A stretch of DNA of 64,000 bases from Lysobacteraceae bacterium NML93-0793 (lineage in GTDB: Bacteria; Pseudomonadota; Gammaproteobacteria; Xanthomonadales; Xanthomonadaceae): NCBI GenBank assembly GCA_002324875.1, contig NTJG01000006.1, positions 1 through 64,000 of the forward strand, given 5' to 3'. The notes beneath the pieces were generated by a model. It was not told the DNA's origin, did not search any database, and worked only from the letters and a program-made list of their open reading frames with translations. The position numbers and the translations under genes are program-made. This document shows, one piece after another, positions 1-9,658 of this stretch. The stretch's first letter is position 1; the number at the start of each line of letters is the position of its first letter.

Positions 1-515
1 GTCAGAGCAGGGGCTGTGGCGACGGCGGCCTGACGTTCGGGGGCGCGCGGCTCGGCAGGCGTCTCCGCGGGTACGGCAGCGGCCTGGGGAACGTCGGCAG
101 CGGCGCGCGTGCGCTCGGTGGCCGGGGCCGGCGTTTCGCCACGGTCGGCCGCGGAGGACGCCACCGGTGCGCGCATCGCCTGCATCGCTGCCGGGGCTTC
201 GGACCACGGCTCAGGGCGCACCTCGGGCGTCGGCCGCAGTTGCCAGGCGACGCCGATGGCGACCAGCACTGTCGCGGCGATGCCAGCACCGACGGGCCAG
301 CGTCGACGCGGGGGTCGATGCGTGGACGAGGCAGGTCGTGGCGCGGCCATTGGCGACGCAGGCGTGCGGGATGTCGCGGGCGCAACCGAGGCGCGCGCAG
401 CCTCGAGAATCGCCGCGTCCAGCGCGGGCGAAGGCGACGCCACCGGATCGCCCGTGAGCCGCGCAGCCAGTGCGCGCTCTTCGTTATCCAGCGGCGTGTG
501 TGGGCGGTGACTCAT
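1..515 (-). CDS. Sigma-linked single-pass membrane protein, putative anti-sigma factor (3' end beyond window)
   Basis: The ATG at 515 overlaps the stop codon of the sigma factor gene as ATGA, so translation of the two is probably coupled. The frame then stays open to the window edge, about 171 codons, so the C-terminus is missing. The first 70 residues are polar and rich in Ala and Pro. One hydrophobic segment follows at about residues 72-92 (WPVGAG to GVAWQL). The rest is a Pro/Ala/Glu-rich stretch of low complexity. A cytoplasmic N-terminus, one membrane segment and a position directly after an ECF sigma gene are typical of anti-sigma factors. I see no HxxxCxxC zinc motif and cannot assign a named family, so the function rests on context. 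Confidence 0.6.
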   Translation of the reverse strand, partial: MSHRPHTPLDNEERALAARLTGDPVASPSPALDAAILEAARASVAPATSRTPASPMAAPRPASSTHRPPRRRWPVGAGIAATVLVAIGVAWQLRPTPEVRPEPWSEAPAAMQAMRAPVASSAADRGETPAPATERTRAAADVPQAAAVPAETPAEPRAPERQAAVATAPAL

Positions 516-1078
516 GGGTTCAACATCGCGCGAAGTTTGTCCATTGCGTAGCGCAGGCGCGACTTGACCGTTTCGCGCCCCGCACCGGTGATGTCGCCGA
601 TCTCCTCGAGGGTCAATTCATGCTCCAGGCGGAGCAGCAGCACCTCACGCTGTTCCGCGGGGAGCGCGTCCAGCGCCTGCTGCAGCCGGCGTCGCTGATC
701 GAACGCGTCGGCCTGGCGCTCCGGCGTATCCGGATCGACGATCGCGGCGGTCCGCGCGTCGGCATCGTCCGGCGCCGGGGGGCGATGACGCGCCGCGCGC
801 CAGTGGTCCGCCAGACGATTGTGGGCGATGCGGTAGAGCCAGGTCGTGAACAGTGCCTCGGGGCGCCAGCCTTCGCGTGCGGCGATCACGCGTTGCCACA
901 CGTCCTGGAACACGTCGTCGGCGAGCGCCGGGCTGCGCAGCTGACGAACGAGAAAGCGGTAGAGCCGGTCGCGATGCCGGTGGTACAGGACCTCGAACGC
1001 CGAGGCGTCGCCCGCAGCGAAGGCCAGCATCAACGCGTCGTCGCCCGGAGTTGCCTGCGCGCTGGCGGAATCGTCCAT
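512..1078 (-). CDS. ECF-type RNA polymerase sigma factor
   Basis: This 188-residue protein directs RNA polymerase to a dedicated promoter set. Region 2 is clear (DALMLAFAAGDASAFEVLY, then RHRDRLYRFLVRQL and DDVFQDVWQRV), as is region 4 (LPAEQREVLLLRLEHELTL, then EEIGDITGAGRETVKSRLRYA, a helix-turn-helix). The length matches ECF sigma factors. The frame is open 29 codons further upstream, but that extension is Pro/Arg-rich and has no family similarity, so I chose the ATG at 1078 giving MDDSASAQ. The stop overlaps the start of the membrane protein gene by four bases, the usual sigma/anti-sigma arrangement. The regulon cannot be read from this window. Confidence 0.9.
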   Translation of the reverse strand: MDDSASAQATPGDDALMLAFAAGDASAFEVLYHRHRDRLYRFLVRQLRSPALADDVFQDVWQRVIAAREGWRPEALFTTWLYRIAHNRLADHWRAARHRPPAPDDADARTAAIVDPDTPERQADAFDQRRRLQQALDALPAEQREVLLLRLEHELTLEEIGDITGAGRETVKSRLRYAMDKLRAMLNP

Positions 1079-1265
1079 GGCGGGCAGGGTACGTGCTGGC
1101 CGCAGCGGCGGGAAGACACGGGCGGGGCCTCGGACGGCGCTGGTGGCGGTGGCGCTGGTGTGCATTCCGGGGTCAACGCACGGACGGCCGGCTCGGGGTC
1201 GAAGCCGCGGCCCGCTGAGCGGATTTGGGTATGCTGCCGCGGGGGAATGGAGATCCGGGGATATC

Positions 1266-4139
1266 GTGTCCGCACGTCATCGCATATCGACGGCCGTCCG
1301 GCAGTCGCCCGTCGACGTCGAGGCTCGTCTGCGCCCCATCGTCGACACCGCGCCCGGCGCTGCGGCGGCGCTGCATTGGCGCTGCGCGTTGCTCGGCAGC
1401 GGCACCGTGTCCACGGCGGACGCCCCCGCCGTGCTGCTGGCGCGCGTGGCATCCGAGGCGCAGGCCGAGTGCGGATCCGGCCTGCAGGTGCTGCAGCGCG
1501 ACGGCCTGCATCTGGCGGTCGCCCTCGAGCCTCCCGCCGACGACACGGCGTCCGGATCCGCCTGGCGCGCACTCGCGCTGCAGGCGGCGGCCAGCGCCAT
1601 CGACGCGCTGCATGCGGAACTCCGGCTGGAGCAGTTGCGCCGCTCCGAGCGCCTGCAACAGGCGCTCTACGAGATCGCCGATCTCGCCGGGTCCACGCTC
1701 GAGATGGACGAGGTGCTGCGCCGCATCCATCGCGTGGTCGGCGGCCTGACCACGGCCGAGAATTTCTACATCGTGCTCTACGACGATCTGCGCGACACGA
1801 TGCGGTTCCTGTATTTCGTCGACGAGCGCGATCCGTGGACGGCGGATCCCGAGGAGGAACTCGGGCTCGATACGATGCCGCACAGCCTGACCATCGCCCT
1901 GCTGCGCGATGGCCAGCCCATGCTGGGGCCGTCGGCCGAACTGCGTCGGCGCTACGGCGTCAGCGATGCCGAATCCGTGCACGGCCCCGACAGCGCCGAC
2001 TGGCTGGGCGTACCGCTGCGCCGGGACGGCCACGTCTGCGGCGCGATCGTGGTGCAGAGTTACGACCTGCCCGGCCGGTACACCGACGACGACCGCGCGC
2101 TGCTCGAATTCGTCGCCCAGCACATTCTGACCGCACTCGACCGCAAGCAGGCCCAGGCCGAGCTCGAGCGCCGTGTCGCATCACGCACGCTGGAGTTGCA
2201 GGAGGCGAACTACGGCCTGCAGGCGCAGATCGCCGAGCGCGCGCGTGCCGAAACCCTGCAGCGCGCGCTGTACCGGATCAGCGAACTGTCGATCGCGGCC
2301 GGCAGCCTGGAACGGTTCTACGCCGACCTCCATGCGATCGTCGGTGAGCTGCTGTATGCGCGGAACTTCTACATCGCGATGCTGAGCGCGGACGGCCAGC
2401 ATCTGGAGTTTCCGTATTCGGTCGACGAACGCGATGCCGTGCGGCGCACGCGCGCACTCGCCAACGGCCTGACCGAATACGTCATCGCCAGCGGCCAGCC
2501 GTTGCTTGCGCGGCGCGAGGGCATCCTGCTGCTGGAGTCGCGCGGCGACGTGCGCAGCCGCGGCACGCGCGCGCAATGCTGGCTGGGCGTGCCGCTGACC
2601 CGCGACGAGCGGCCGGTCGGCGTGATCGCCGTGCAGAGCTACGACCCCGAGATCGGGTTCGCGCCCAGCGACCAGGCGCTGCTGACGTTCGTCGCCCACC
2701 ACATCGACAGCGCGCTCGAGCGCAAGCGCGCGCAGGACGCGTTGAAGGCCGCCCACGCGGAACTCGAATTCCGCGTCGAGGCGCGCACCCGCGAACTCGA
2801 GGACGCCAATCGCGAACTGCGTGCGCAGATCGGCGAGCGCGTGCGCGCCCAGCAGCGCCTCGTCCACCAAGCGCGCCACGATCCGCTCACCGGTCTGCCG
2901 AACCGGCTGCAGCTGCTGGAGCGGCTCACCCGTGCGCTGCAGCCCGACGAGCAGGGCGCGCGCGCGCCGTTCGCGGTGCTGTTCCTCGATCTGGACCGTT
3001 TCAAGCTGGTCAACGACAGCGTGGGGCACGCGGCCGGCGACGCGATGCTGGTGGAGATCGGAACGCGGATCTCGGCGATGCTCGGACCTCAGGATCTGGT
3101 CGCCCGGCTGGGCGGCGACGAATTCGCGGTGATGCTCGCAGGCGTCGATGATCCCTGCGTGGCCGAGGCCACGGCCGACGCGTTTCTCAAGGCGCTGGCG
3201 CGGCCGATCTGGGTGGCCGGGCGCGAGCTGTATCCCTCGGCCAGCATCGGCATCGCGATGTCGCATCCCGATTACGCCGACGGTCACGGCCTGCTGCGCG
3301 ACGCCGACGCCGCCATGTATCGCGCCAAGGCCTGTGGCCGTGACCGCAGCGAACGCTTCGACGAGGCCATGCGCGCGGAGGCGACCCGCCTGCTGGATCT
3401 CGAGGCGGATCTGCGCCGGGCGATCCTGCAGGACGCCTTCGAGCCCGTGTTCCAGCCGATCGTGCGCCTGTCCGACGGCGCCGTCGTCGGACACGAAGCA
3501 CTGCTGCGCTGGCGCCACGAGGTCCACGGCATCCTGCCGCCCACCGACTTCATCGGCGTGGGCGAGGACAGCGGCCTGATCGAACAGGTGGACTGGCTGA
3601 TGTACCGCAAGGTCGTGCGCCGCATGGCGGACGACGCGCGCGAGGGCTATGTCTCGATCAACGTCTCGCCGCGCCACTTCCGCTCCGATGATTTCGTCGA
3701 GCGGCTGCTGCAGCTCGTCGACGACGCCGGTGCCGACCCGCGTCGGTTGCGCATCGAGATCACCGAGGTCGCCTTGCTCGACGACGCGCCGCGCGCGCTG
3801 CGCATGCTCGAAACATTGCGCGGCCACGGCGTGATGGCGCTGCTGGACGATTTCGGTACGGGGTTTTCGGCGCTGTCCTACCTGCACCGGTTTCCGATCC
3901 AGGCGCTGAAGATCGACCAGAGTTTCGTGCAGGGCCTGGGCAGCGGCATGCACGCCGAAAGCCTGGCCCTGGTGCGCGCGATCCTCGCGCTGGCCGGAAC
4001 GCTGGGCATCGACACCATTGCCGAAGGTGTGGAAACGCAGCAGCAGCGCGATCTTCTCGACGAACTCGGCTGCCAGTACGGCCAGGGATTCCTTTACGGC
4101 CGTCCCGCGCCCGATCCGGTGGCAAGGCTCGCGCCCTGA
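1266..4139 (+). CDS. GAF-GAF-GGDEF-EAL cyclic-di-GMP signalling protein
   Basis: A cytosolic protein of about 957 residues with two GAF sensor domains, each followed by an Arg/Glu-rich coiled coil, then GGDEF and EAL domains. GGDEF is intact (LDLDRFKLVNDSVGHAAGD, then RLGGDEFAVML near residue 616), so diguanylate cyclase activity is possible. No RxxD inhibitory site precedes it. EAL also looks active: EALLRWRHE near residue 744, NVSPRHF, EITEVALL, DDFGTGFSALSYL, LKIDQSFV and IAEGVE. It may therefore make or break c-di-GMP depending on the GAF ligand. The frame is open further upstream, but the extension is low complexity; I place the start at GTG 1266 behind a purine-rich stretch. It converges with the next cyclase gene, with 34 bases between the stops. 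Confidence 0.88.
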   Translation: MSARHRISTAVRQSPVDVEARLRPIVDTAPGAAAALHWRCALLGSGTVSTADAPAVLLARVASEAQAECGSGLQVLQRDGLHLAVALEPPADDTASGSAWRALALQAAASAIDALHAELRLEQLRRSERLQQALYEIADLAGSTLEMDEVLRRIHRVVGGLTTAENFYIVLYDDLRDTMRFLYFVDERDPWTADPEEELGLDTMPHSLTIALLRDGQPMLGPSAELRRRYGVSDAESVHGPDSADWLGVPLRRDGHVCGAIVVQSYDLPGRYTDDDRALLEFVAQHILTALDRKQAQAELERRVASRTLELQEANYGLQAQIAERARAETLQRALYRISELSIAAGSLERFYADLHAIVGELLYARNFYIAMLSADGQHLEFPYSVDERDAVRRTRALANGLTEYVIASGQPLLARREGILLLESRGDVRSRGTRAQCWLGVPLTRDERPVGVIAVQSYDPEIGFAPSDQALLTFVAHHIDSALERKRAQDALKAAHAELEFRVEARTRELEDANRELRAQIGERVRAQQRLVHQARHDPLTGLPNRLQLLERLTRALQPDEQGARAPFAVLFLDLDRFKLVNDSVGHAAGDAMLVEIGTRISAMLGPQDLVARLGGDEFAVMLAGVDDPCVAEATADAFLKALARPIWVAGRELYPSASIGIAMSHPDYADGHGLLRDADAAMYRAKACGRDRSERFDEAMRAEATRLLDLEADLRRAILQDAFEPVFQPIVRLSDGAVVGHEALLRWRHEVHGILPPTDFIGVGEDSGLIEQVDWLMYRKVVRRMADDAREGYVSINVSPRHFRSDDFVERLLQLVDDAGADPRRLRIEITEVALLDDAPRALRMLETLRGHGVMALLDDFGTGFSALSYLHRFPIQALKIDQSFVQGLGSGMHAESLALVRAILALAGTLGIDTIAEGVETQQQRDLLDELGCQYGQGFLYGRPAPDPVARLAP

Positions 4140-4173
4140 GCGCGAGGGGGCTCAACGAGCGCGCGTCGCCGGC

Positions 4174-6006
4174 TCAGGCGGCGACTTCGACGCAGTCGCG
4201 GCCGTTGGCCTTGGCGACATAGAGCGCGCGATCGGCGACGGCGAATGCGACCTCGATGCGTTCGCCATGCGCGGCCGCCATCACGTGCACGCCGATGCTG
4301 GCGGTGACGTGGATGCGCAGATCGCCCGAAACGCAGGGCTCCTCGTTCAGCGCGCGGCGGATCCGCTCGGCGATCGCCACCGCGCCGTCCAGGTCCTCAC
4401 CCGGCAACGCGGCCACGAACTCCTCGCCGCCGAAGCGGGCGAGCAGGGCGTCGTGCGGACGCAGCGTTCGCCCGATGCGGTGCGCCGCCCAGCGCAGGCA
4501 GTCGTCGCCGGCGAAATGGCCGTGGCGATCGTTGATCGCCTTGAAGTGGTCGAGGTCGATCATCATCAGCGCGAGCGGCGTGCCGGCGGCCCGCGCCTGC
4601 TCCGACAGCGCGGCGAAGGCTTCCTGGAACCAGGCGCGGTTGTAGAGCCCTGTCAGGCCGTCGCGCCGGCTCGAATCGCGCAGCCGTGCATGGGCATCCT
4701 CGAGGCGCAGCAGCGCACTGCGCACTTCCTGCGTGCGCTGCGCGACCTTGCGCTCGAGCCGCTGGTTGGTCTCGGCGACGATCCGCTGGTTCTCGTTGCG
4801 CAGGGCGGCGTAGCGATGCCCCAGCGCGATCGACAGCAGCAGCATCTCCAGCGCCGATCCGATCTGCACGCCGTACTCGGTGAGGAACACCTTGGGCAGC
4901 AGTCCGAACGCGAGCAGGGTGAACACCGCGGTGCCGAGCAGGAACGCCGACCAGGCCAGCAGCAGCAGCTTGGCCGGCGTGTAGCCACGCCGCAGCACGA
5001 CGACGGTGGCGATGACGATGCCGACCACGCCGATCAGCACCGCACGCGAGGCCAGCGGCGTCGAGATGCGCAGCGGCAGCCAGAACGACGCGATGCCCAG
5101 CAGCACGAAGAACGCGATCAGCGCCTGCAGCAGGCGGTTGCCGGCCGGCCAACGGCGTGGCAACTCGAGAAAGGTGCGCGAGAACTGCAGCATCGCGATC
5201 AGTGCGAGGCAGATCGAGATCGGCACCATGTGGTCGGCCAGCCACGGGGACGCGGGCCAGAGGTATTCGAAGCCCAGCCCGTTGAGCGTGAACAGCACCA
5301 GCCCGAACGCGGTGATGTGGCACAGGTACCAGAAGTAGCTGGCATCGTGCAGCCACAGCCACAGCACCAGGTTGTAGAAGAACAGCGCGAGCAGGATGCC
5401 GTAGTACAGGCCGATCGCGAACTGCGCATCGCGCGAGACTTCGGTGAACGCCGCCGGCGTGTAGAGCTGCAGCGGCACCTGCATCGAACTCTGGCTTTCC
5501 ACCCGCACGAGCAGGTCCACCGGCACGTCGACGGGCAGGTCCAGCGCGAAGTTCGGATGCCGGTAGCGGATGCTGCGTGCACTGAAGGGGCGATGGTCGC
5601 CGCCGGCGAGGACCGATGTGTAGCCGTCGGCGCGACGTACATGGACGTCGACCTGATCGCTGAGCGGGTACTCCTGCACCAGCAGCCAGCGCGTCTGCGC
5701 CGGATCGCGGTTGACCACGCGCACGTGGAACCAGAACGCGCCGGACTGGAAGCCGAAGGCGCCGTTGCCATCGGGCAGGGGACCCAGGGCGTCGGCTTCG
5801 ACGCGCGTCCACACGGCGTCCGCGCCGAGGTCGCCGGCGACGTCGTGGTAATAGCGCACGTGCGGCGCCAGCGCGACGGTGCCGCTGTCGGGCGACAGTT
5901 CGACGCTGCGCGGCGCGGCGACTGCGGCAAACGACAGGCAGGCGAGCAACAGGCCGGCGAGCATCCGCCATGGCCGGCCGCATGTTGCGACGCGGTCGTT
6001 CTCCAT
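4174..6006 (-). CDS. 7TM-DISM diguanylate cyclase
   Basis: A 610-residue inner-membrane diguanylate cyclase. It has a signal-like N-terminus (LAGLLLACLSFAAVAA), a periplasmic sensing domain of the 7TMR-DISMED2 type to about residue 180, a block of about seven hydrophobic helices, a coiled coil (ENQRIVAETNQRLERKVAQR) and a GGDEF domain. The catalytic signature is GGEEF (LARFGGEEFVAAL), with RDGLTGLYNRAWF and IDLDHFKAINDRHGH, so the cyclase looks active. An RxxD sits one residue further from GGEEF than in the canonical inhibitory site. ATG 6006 is chosen because AAGGGGC precedes it and the signal sequence starts there; the open frame reaches 6153. It presumably converts an extracytoplasmic cue into c-di-GMP. 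Confidence 0.88.
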   Translation of the reverse strand: MENDRVATCGRPWRMLAGLLLACLSFAAVAAPRSVELSPDSGTVALAPHVRYYHDVAGDLGADAVWTRVEADALGPLPDGNGAFGFQSGAFWFHVRVVNRDPAQTRWLLVQEYPLSDQVDVHVRRADGYTSVLAGGDHRPFSARSIRYRHPNFALDLPVDVPVDLLVRVESQSSMQVPLQLYTPAAFTEVSRDAQFAIGLYYGILLALFFYNLVLWLWLHDASYFWYLCHITAFGLVLFTLNGLGFEYLWPASPWLADHMVPISICLALIAMLQFSRTFLELPRRWPAGNRLLQALIAFFVLLGIASFWLPLRISTPLASRAVLIGVVGIVIATVVVLRRGYTPAKLLLLAWSAFLLGTAVFTLLAFGLLPKVFLTEYGVQIGSALEMLLLSIALGHRYAALRNENQRIVAETNQRLERKVAQRTQEVRSALLRLEDAHARLRDSSRRDGLTGLYNRAWFQEAFAALSEQARAAGTPLALMMIDLDHFKAINDRHGHFAGDDCLRWAAHRIGRTLRPHDALLARFGGEEFVAALPGEDLDGAVAIAERIRRALNEEPCVSGDLRIHVTASIGVHVMAAAHGERIEVAFAVADRALYVAKANGRDCVEVAA

Positions 6007-6167
6007 TCCCGCTGCCCCTTGTGACGATTCCCTGTTCCGCACGCGTTTCGGCATCCGACGGCGACCTGCCCATTGGTCATGAGCGAACGCGGAGAGCGTA
6101 CGCCAGCGGCCAGCTGAAATCAGCCGCGGGCATACTTCCCGATCCGCCGTCACGCCCGGTCGATGCC

Positions 6168-7727
6168 ATGCCCCCGTTGCGCCGCTCCTTGCTGTGCCTG
6201 CTGCCTCTCGTTGTCGCGCTCACCATGCCGGCGCTCGCCTGCGACCAGGGCCGGGTGTTCGAGGATCGCGACGGCGACGGGCGGCAGGGCACGGGCGAGC
6301 CGGGACTCGCGGGTATCCGGGTGTCGGACGGGGTCCGCATCGTCGAGACCGGCGTCGACGGCCGCTTCTCCGGGCTCGACGGGCGCCGCGCCGCGGTCTT
6401 CATCATCAAGCCCGCCGGCTACGGCGTGGCGCGTGACGGCGCGCTGCCGCGCTTCTGGCGCCCGGCCGGCACGCGCGACCACGCCTGCACGTTCGCCCTG
6501 CGCCCACAGGCCCCGGAGACCGCGCTGGACATGCTGGTCTTCGCCGATCCGCAGGCCGGCCGCGAGGCCGAGGTCGGCTACTACGAACGTTCCGTGATCG
6601 CGCGTGCGCGCGACGTGCCGGCGTCGCTGGGGCTGACCCTCGGCGATGTCGGCAACGACGTGCCGGCGCTGTACCCGGCCATCAATCGCGCCACCGCGCA
6701 GCTCGACGTGCCGTGGCTGCATCTGCCGGGCAATCACGACCTGGATTTCGAGGCGGGCGACGATCCGGCGTCCACCGCGTCCTACCGCGCGATCTACGGG
6801 CCCGAGACCTACGCCTGGGAGGAGGCACACGCCAGCGTGCTGATGCTCGACAACGTGATCTACCAGCCCGGCGCGCGGCCTGCGTACGTGGGTGGTCTGC
6901 GCGAGGACCAGTTCGCATTCGTCGAGGCGTATCTCGCCGGAGCGCCGACCGATCGCCTGCTGGTCGTCGGTGCCCACATTCCCTGGTTCGACACCGCGGC
7001 CGAGGGTGCGGCCGAGACCGTGCGCAGTGCCGACCGGGCCCGGCTGTTCGCGATGCTGCAGCGTTTTCCCCATGTGCTGCTGCTCAGCGGCCATCGGCAC
7101 ACGCAACGCCACGTGCATCACGGACCCGACAGCGGCTGGCACGGCCCGATGCCGCTGCACGAGTACAACGTGGGCGCGGCCAGCGGCGCGTTCTGGAGCG
7201 GCGCACCGGATGCCGACGGGATCCCGGCCGCGACGATGGCCGACGGCACCCCGCACGGCTTCGCCAGTCTTCGTGTCGAACCCGGCACCGGCTACCGCCT
7301 GGACTGGCATCCCGCGCGGCGGCACGAGGACGATCCGGCCTCGACCGGGGCAATGGCCCTGCATGCGCCCCGCGTCCTGCGCCGCGGGGCGTACCCGGCC
7401 TGGGGCGTGTACGCCAACGTGTTCATGGGGCAGCCCGATACGCGCGTGGAGTACCGCGTCGGCGACGGCGACTGGCGGCCGATGCGCCGCGTGAACCGGG
7501 CCGATCCGCGCCTGGTGATGGAGAACGTCCGCGACGACACCGCGACCGCCCTGCGCGGCTTCGACCGATCCCCTGAGGCCGACCTGTCCAGCCACCTGTG
7601 GCGCGGGGCGCTGCCGACCGATCTGCCGGTCGGCACGCACACGGTCGACGTGCGCGTGTTCGATCCCTGGCACGGCGAGCGTCGCGCATCGACGGCGTAT
7701 CGCCTGGATGCCTGGCCGGAGGATTGA
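6168..7727 (+). CDS. Secreted calcineurin-like metallophosphoesterase
   Basis: A 519-residue exported phosphoesterase. The signal peptide (SLLCLLPLVVALTMPALA) is followed by Cys. An N-terminal SdrD-B-like module, residues about 20-90, contains EDRDGDGRQGTGEPGLAGI. The metal-binding motifs follow in order: FADPQAG, LGDVGND, LPGNHDLDF, VGAHIPWF and GHRHTQRH. The C-terminal 150 residues match the metallophosphatase C domain seen with this N-terminal module. The start at 6168 is preferred over upstream in-frame ATGs because it begins the signal peptide. It is transcribed away from the cyclase gene, from a shared region of about 160 bases. The substrate is unknown; phosphodiesters in the periplasm are likely. 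Confidence 0.85.
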   Translation: MPPLRRSLLCLLPLVVALTMPALACDQGRVFEDRDGDGRQGTGEPGLAGIRVSDGVRIVETGVDGRFSGLDGRRAAVFIIKPAGYGVARDGALPRFWRPAGTRDHACTFALRPQAPETALDMLVFADPQAGREAEVGYYERSVIARARDVPASLGLTLGDVGNDVPALYPAINRATAQLDVPWLHLPGNHDLDFEAGDDPASTASYRAIYGPETYAWEEAHASVLMLDNVIYQPGARPAYVGGLREDQFAFVEAYLAGAPTDRLLVVGAHIPWFDTAAEGAAETVRSADRARLFAMLQRFPHVLLLSGHRHTQRHVHHGPDSGWHGPMPLHEYNVGAASGAFWSGAPDADGIPAATMADGTPHGFASLRVEPGTGYRLDWHPARRHEDDPASTGAMALHAPRVLRRGAYPAWGVYANVFMGQPDTRVEYRVGDGDWRPMRRVNRADPRLVMENVRDDTATALRGFDRSPEADLSSHLWRGALPTDLPVGTHTVDVRVFDPWHGERRASTAYRLDAWPED

Positions 7728-7901
7728 CCCGGAGCCGCCCGCGAGCGCGGGCTTCAGCAACTGCGCACGCAGCGGCCGGATCGGTTTGCGAGCGCCGCAT
7801 GCGGGCCCGGCGACCGCGACAGGCCGTGGGTTCGTGACGCCGTGCGCGCCTGCATCGGTGGGCCAGCCGCCGCATCCGTGCGCGGCAGCGGTCGCTTCCG
7901 C

Positions 7902-8816
7902 TCAATCGATGGGATACGGATAGCGGGCCGGCGCGGCAGGCGGCAGCGTCCCCAGCCAGCGCGCCAGACGCGGCGGCATGCGCTTGCCGATGTCGATCTG
8001 CGGGCGCGACGGCGTGAAGCCGAGATCGGTTTCACGCGCGATGATCGCGCGCGTCGCATGCCGGTACGCCGCGGTGAAATCGCGATCGCGGTTGAGGCCG
8101 TCGAGCAGCCAGGCGCGACCGAAGAACGTGATGGTCGATTCGCTCCCGCAGCCGAACGACGGCCGGTCGGCCGCGGCGGCGGTGATCACCAGGGTGTCGG
8201 GTGCACGCAGTGCGGGTAGGAAGCCGCCCGCATAGCAGGCCGACACGACGACGATGCGCGGGCCGATGCCGGCGTCGTCGAGCAGGGCACGCAGTGCCTT
8301 CGGGGTGATCGTCTCGTCCACATACGGCGGCCAGTAGACCCCCAGCCGGTGATCGTCCGCGCCATGCATCGTGAGATAGAGCAGCAACAGATCGTCCGGC
8401 CGCTGCCGGGCCGCCACCCGCTCCAGGGCGTGACGCAGGTTGGCCTGAGTGGCGAGAGGCCTCGGCCGTGTGTCGAGGCTGTCGGTGTGATTGATCAGCG
8501 TGAGCGTGCGCGCGGCGGCGCCGAGGCGCGCAGCCGCAGCGGTTTCGAGGAAGTGCACCTCGTTGCGGAAGACGTCTTCGGTGCCGTCGCCCGCCATGCC
8601 GATCACGTACAGCACCGGCACTTCGTCCGCGGGGGCGGGCATCGCGGCCACCGTGGTCTCGATCAAGGCGCGATCGCGCGCGGCCAGTGCTGCCTGCGGG
8701 GCGGGCGCCGTGACGTCCTTCGCCGCGATCGGCCCGCATGCGAAGGCGAGCAACAGGCCGGCCAGCGCATGAGCCAGACGTGGGCGGAGGGACTGGCGCA
8801 CAGACCTGCCGCGCAT
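7902..8816 (-). CDS. Secreted C13 (legumain/caspase-like) cysteine peptidase
   Basis: A 304-residue protein with an N-terminal signal peptide (ALAGLLLAFACGPIAA). The core shows the caspase-fold catalytic pair: His151 in LLYLTMHG and Cys194 in VVVSACYAGGF, with LYVIGMAGDG near residue 70. This arrangement matches peptidase family C13. In this clan the His-Gly and Ala-Cys motifs end adjacent beta strands. The protein is probably periplasmic or cell-surface bound. The next minus-strand gene, mtnC, starts about 700 bases upstream and reads the same way, but no functional link is visible. The physiological substrate cannot be inferred from the sequence. Confidence 0.8.
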   Translation of the reverse strand: MRGRSVRQSLRPRLAHALAGLLLAFACGPIAAKDVTAPAPQAALAARDRALIETTVAAMPAPADEVPVLYVIGMAGDGTEDVFRNEVHFLETAAAARLGAAARTLTLINHTDSLDTRPRPLATQANLRHALERVAARQRPDDLLLLYLTMHGADDHRLGVYWPPYVDETITPKALRALLDDAGIGPRIVVVSACYAGGFLPALRAPDTLVITAAAADRPSFGCGSESTITFFGRAWLLDGLNRDRDFTAAYRHATRAIIARETDLGFTPSRPQIDIGKRMPPRLARWLGTLPPAAPARYPYPID

Positions 8817-8829
8817 GCGGGCGGGTCGC

Positions 8830-9516
8830 TCAGCGCGCCGGATCGATGGCGTCGAAACGCGTCACCCGGGGATGGCCGTTGGCCGCGGTGGCATCGCGCG
8901 GCACCGGATAATCGTCAAGACGATCGACCAGCATCGTGCCGAGGCCCGCCTCGCGCGCGGCGTCAAGCTCGGCGACGACGTCCGACAGGAACAGCAGCTC
9001 CGCCGGTGCGACCTGCAGGGCCTCGGCGATCCGGGTGTAGCTCGCCGCCTCGCGCTTGCCGCCGATCTCGGTGTCGAACCAGGCCGAGAACAGACCGGTC
9101 AGATCACCGGCGTCACTGTGGCCGAAGAACAGCTTCTGCGCCGGCACCGAACCGGACGAATACACGGCCATCCGCTCGCCCGCGGCGTGCCAGCGCTGCA
9201 GCGCCTCGGCCGCATCGGGGTAGATGTGGGCGGTGAAGTCGGCATCGCGATAGCCGTCGGCCCAGATCATGCCCTGCAGCGCCTTGAGCGCGGTGTGCTT
9301 GCGGTCGGCGTCGATCCAGGCCTGCAGGGTCGCGACGAGCGCGGCGTCGTCGGCAGCGCCGGTCTCCTCGCCCACTGCGTCCAGCCAGGCGCGCACCTCG
9401 GGCTCTTGGCCGCGCGCTGCGACGAAGCCGGGCAGGGCGCGGCGCGCATACGGAAACAACACGTCCTTGACGAACGAAATGCTGCTGGTGGTGCCTTCGA
9501 TATCGGTCAGGATCAT
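8830..9516 (-). CDS. mtnC: Enolase-phosphatase E1 (methionine salvage)
   Basis: HAD-superfamily enzyme of about 228 residues. It enolises 2,3-diketo-5-methylthiopentyl-1-phosphate and then removes the phosphate, giving the acireductone used by MtnD. The N-terminus [21 protein letters not shown] is the diagnostic E1 motif, with the HAD nucleophile Asp in [22 protein letters not shown] and [12 protein letters not shown] supply HAD motifs II-III and the C-terminal Asp. The frame extends to 9648, but the extra residues are unlike the family, so ATG 9516 is used. The order mtnC-mtnD-mtnB on one strand gives three consecutive steps of the pathway. A pair of inverted palindromes separates it from mtnD. 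Confidence 0.93.
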   Translation of the reverse strand: MILTDIEGTTSSISFVKDVLFPYARRALPGFVAARGQEPEVRAWLDAVGEETGAADDAALVATLQAWIDADRKHTALKALQGMIWADGYRDADFTAHIYPDAAEALQRWHAAGERMAVYSSGSVPAQKLFFGHSDAGDLTGLFSAWFDTEIGGKREAASYTRIAEALQVAPAELLFLSDVVAELDAAREAGLGTMLVDRLDDYPVPRDATAANGHPRVTRFDAIDPAR

Positions 9517-9658
9517 CCGCGCGTCAGCCGGTCCGGGGACGTGGAAGTGTACGGCGTGGAAGGCGGGCTGGCCTGTAGCAGTTCGGTCCGAAACCTCGGC
9601 GAGTCGATGCCCGTCGCTGCCCACAGCCCGCTGGAGGACACCCGACACCCTTCGAATC

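Noticed and set aside
2181..3953. Long open frame antisense to the GAF-GGDEF-EAL gene
   Set aside because: His/Arg/Gln-rich shadow frame of a GC-rich gene; no family similarity, and the sense strand holds clear domains.
4018..6024. 668-codon plus-strand frame over the 7TM-DISM cyclase
   Set aside because: Antisense shadow of a real membrane protein; Gln/Arg/His-rich and without motifs.
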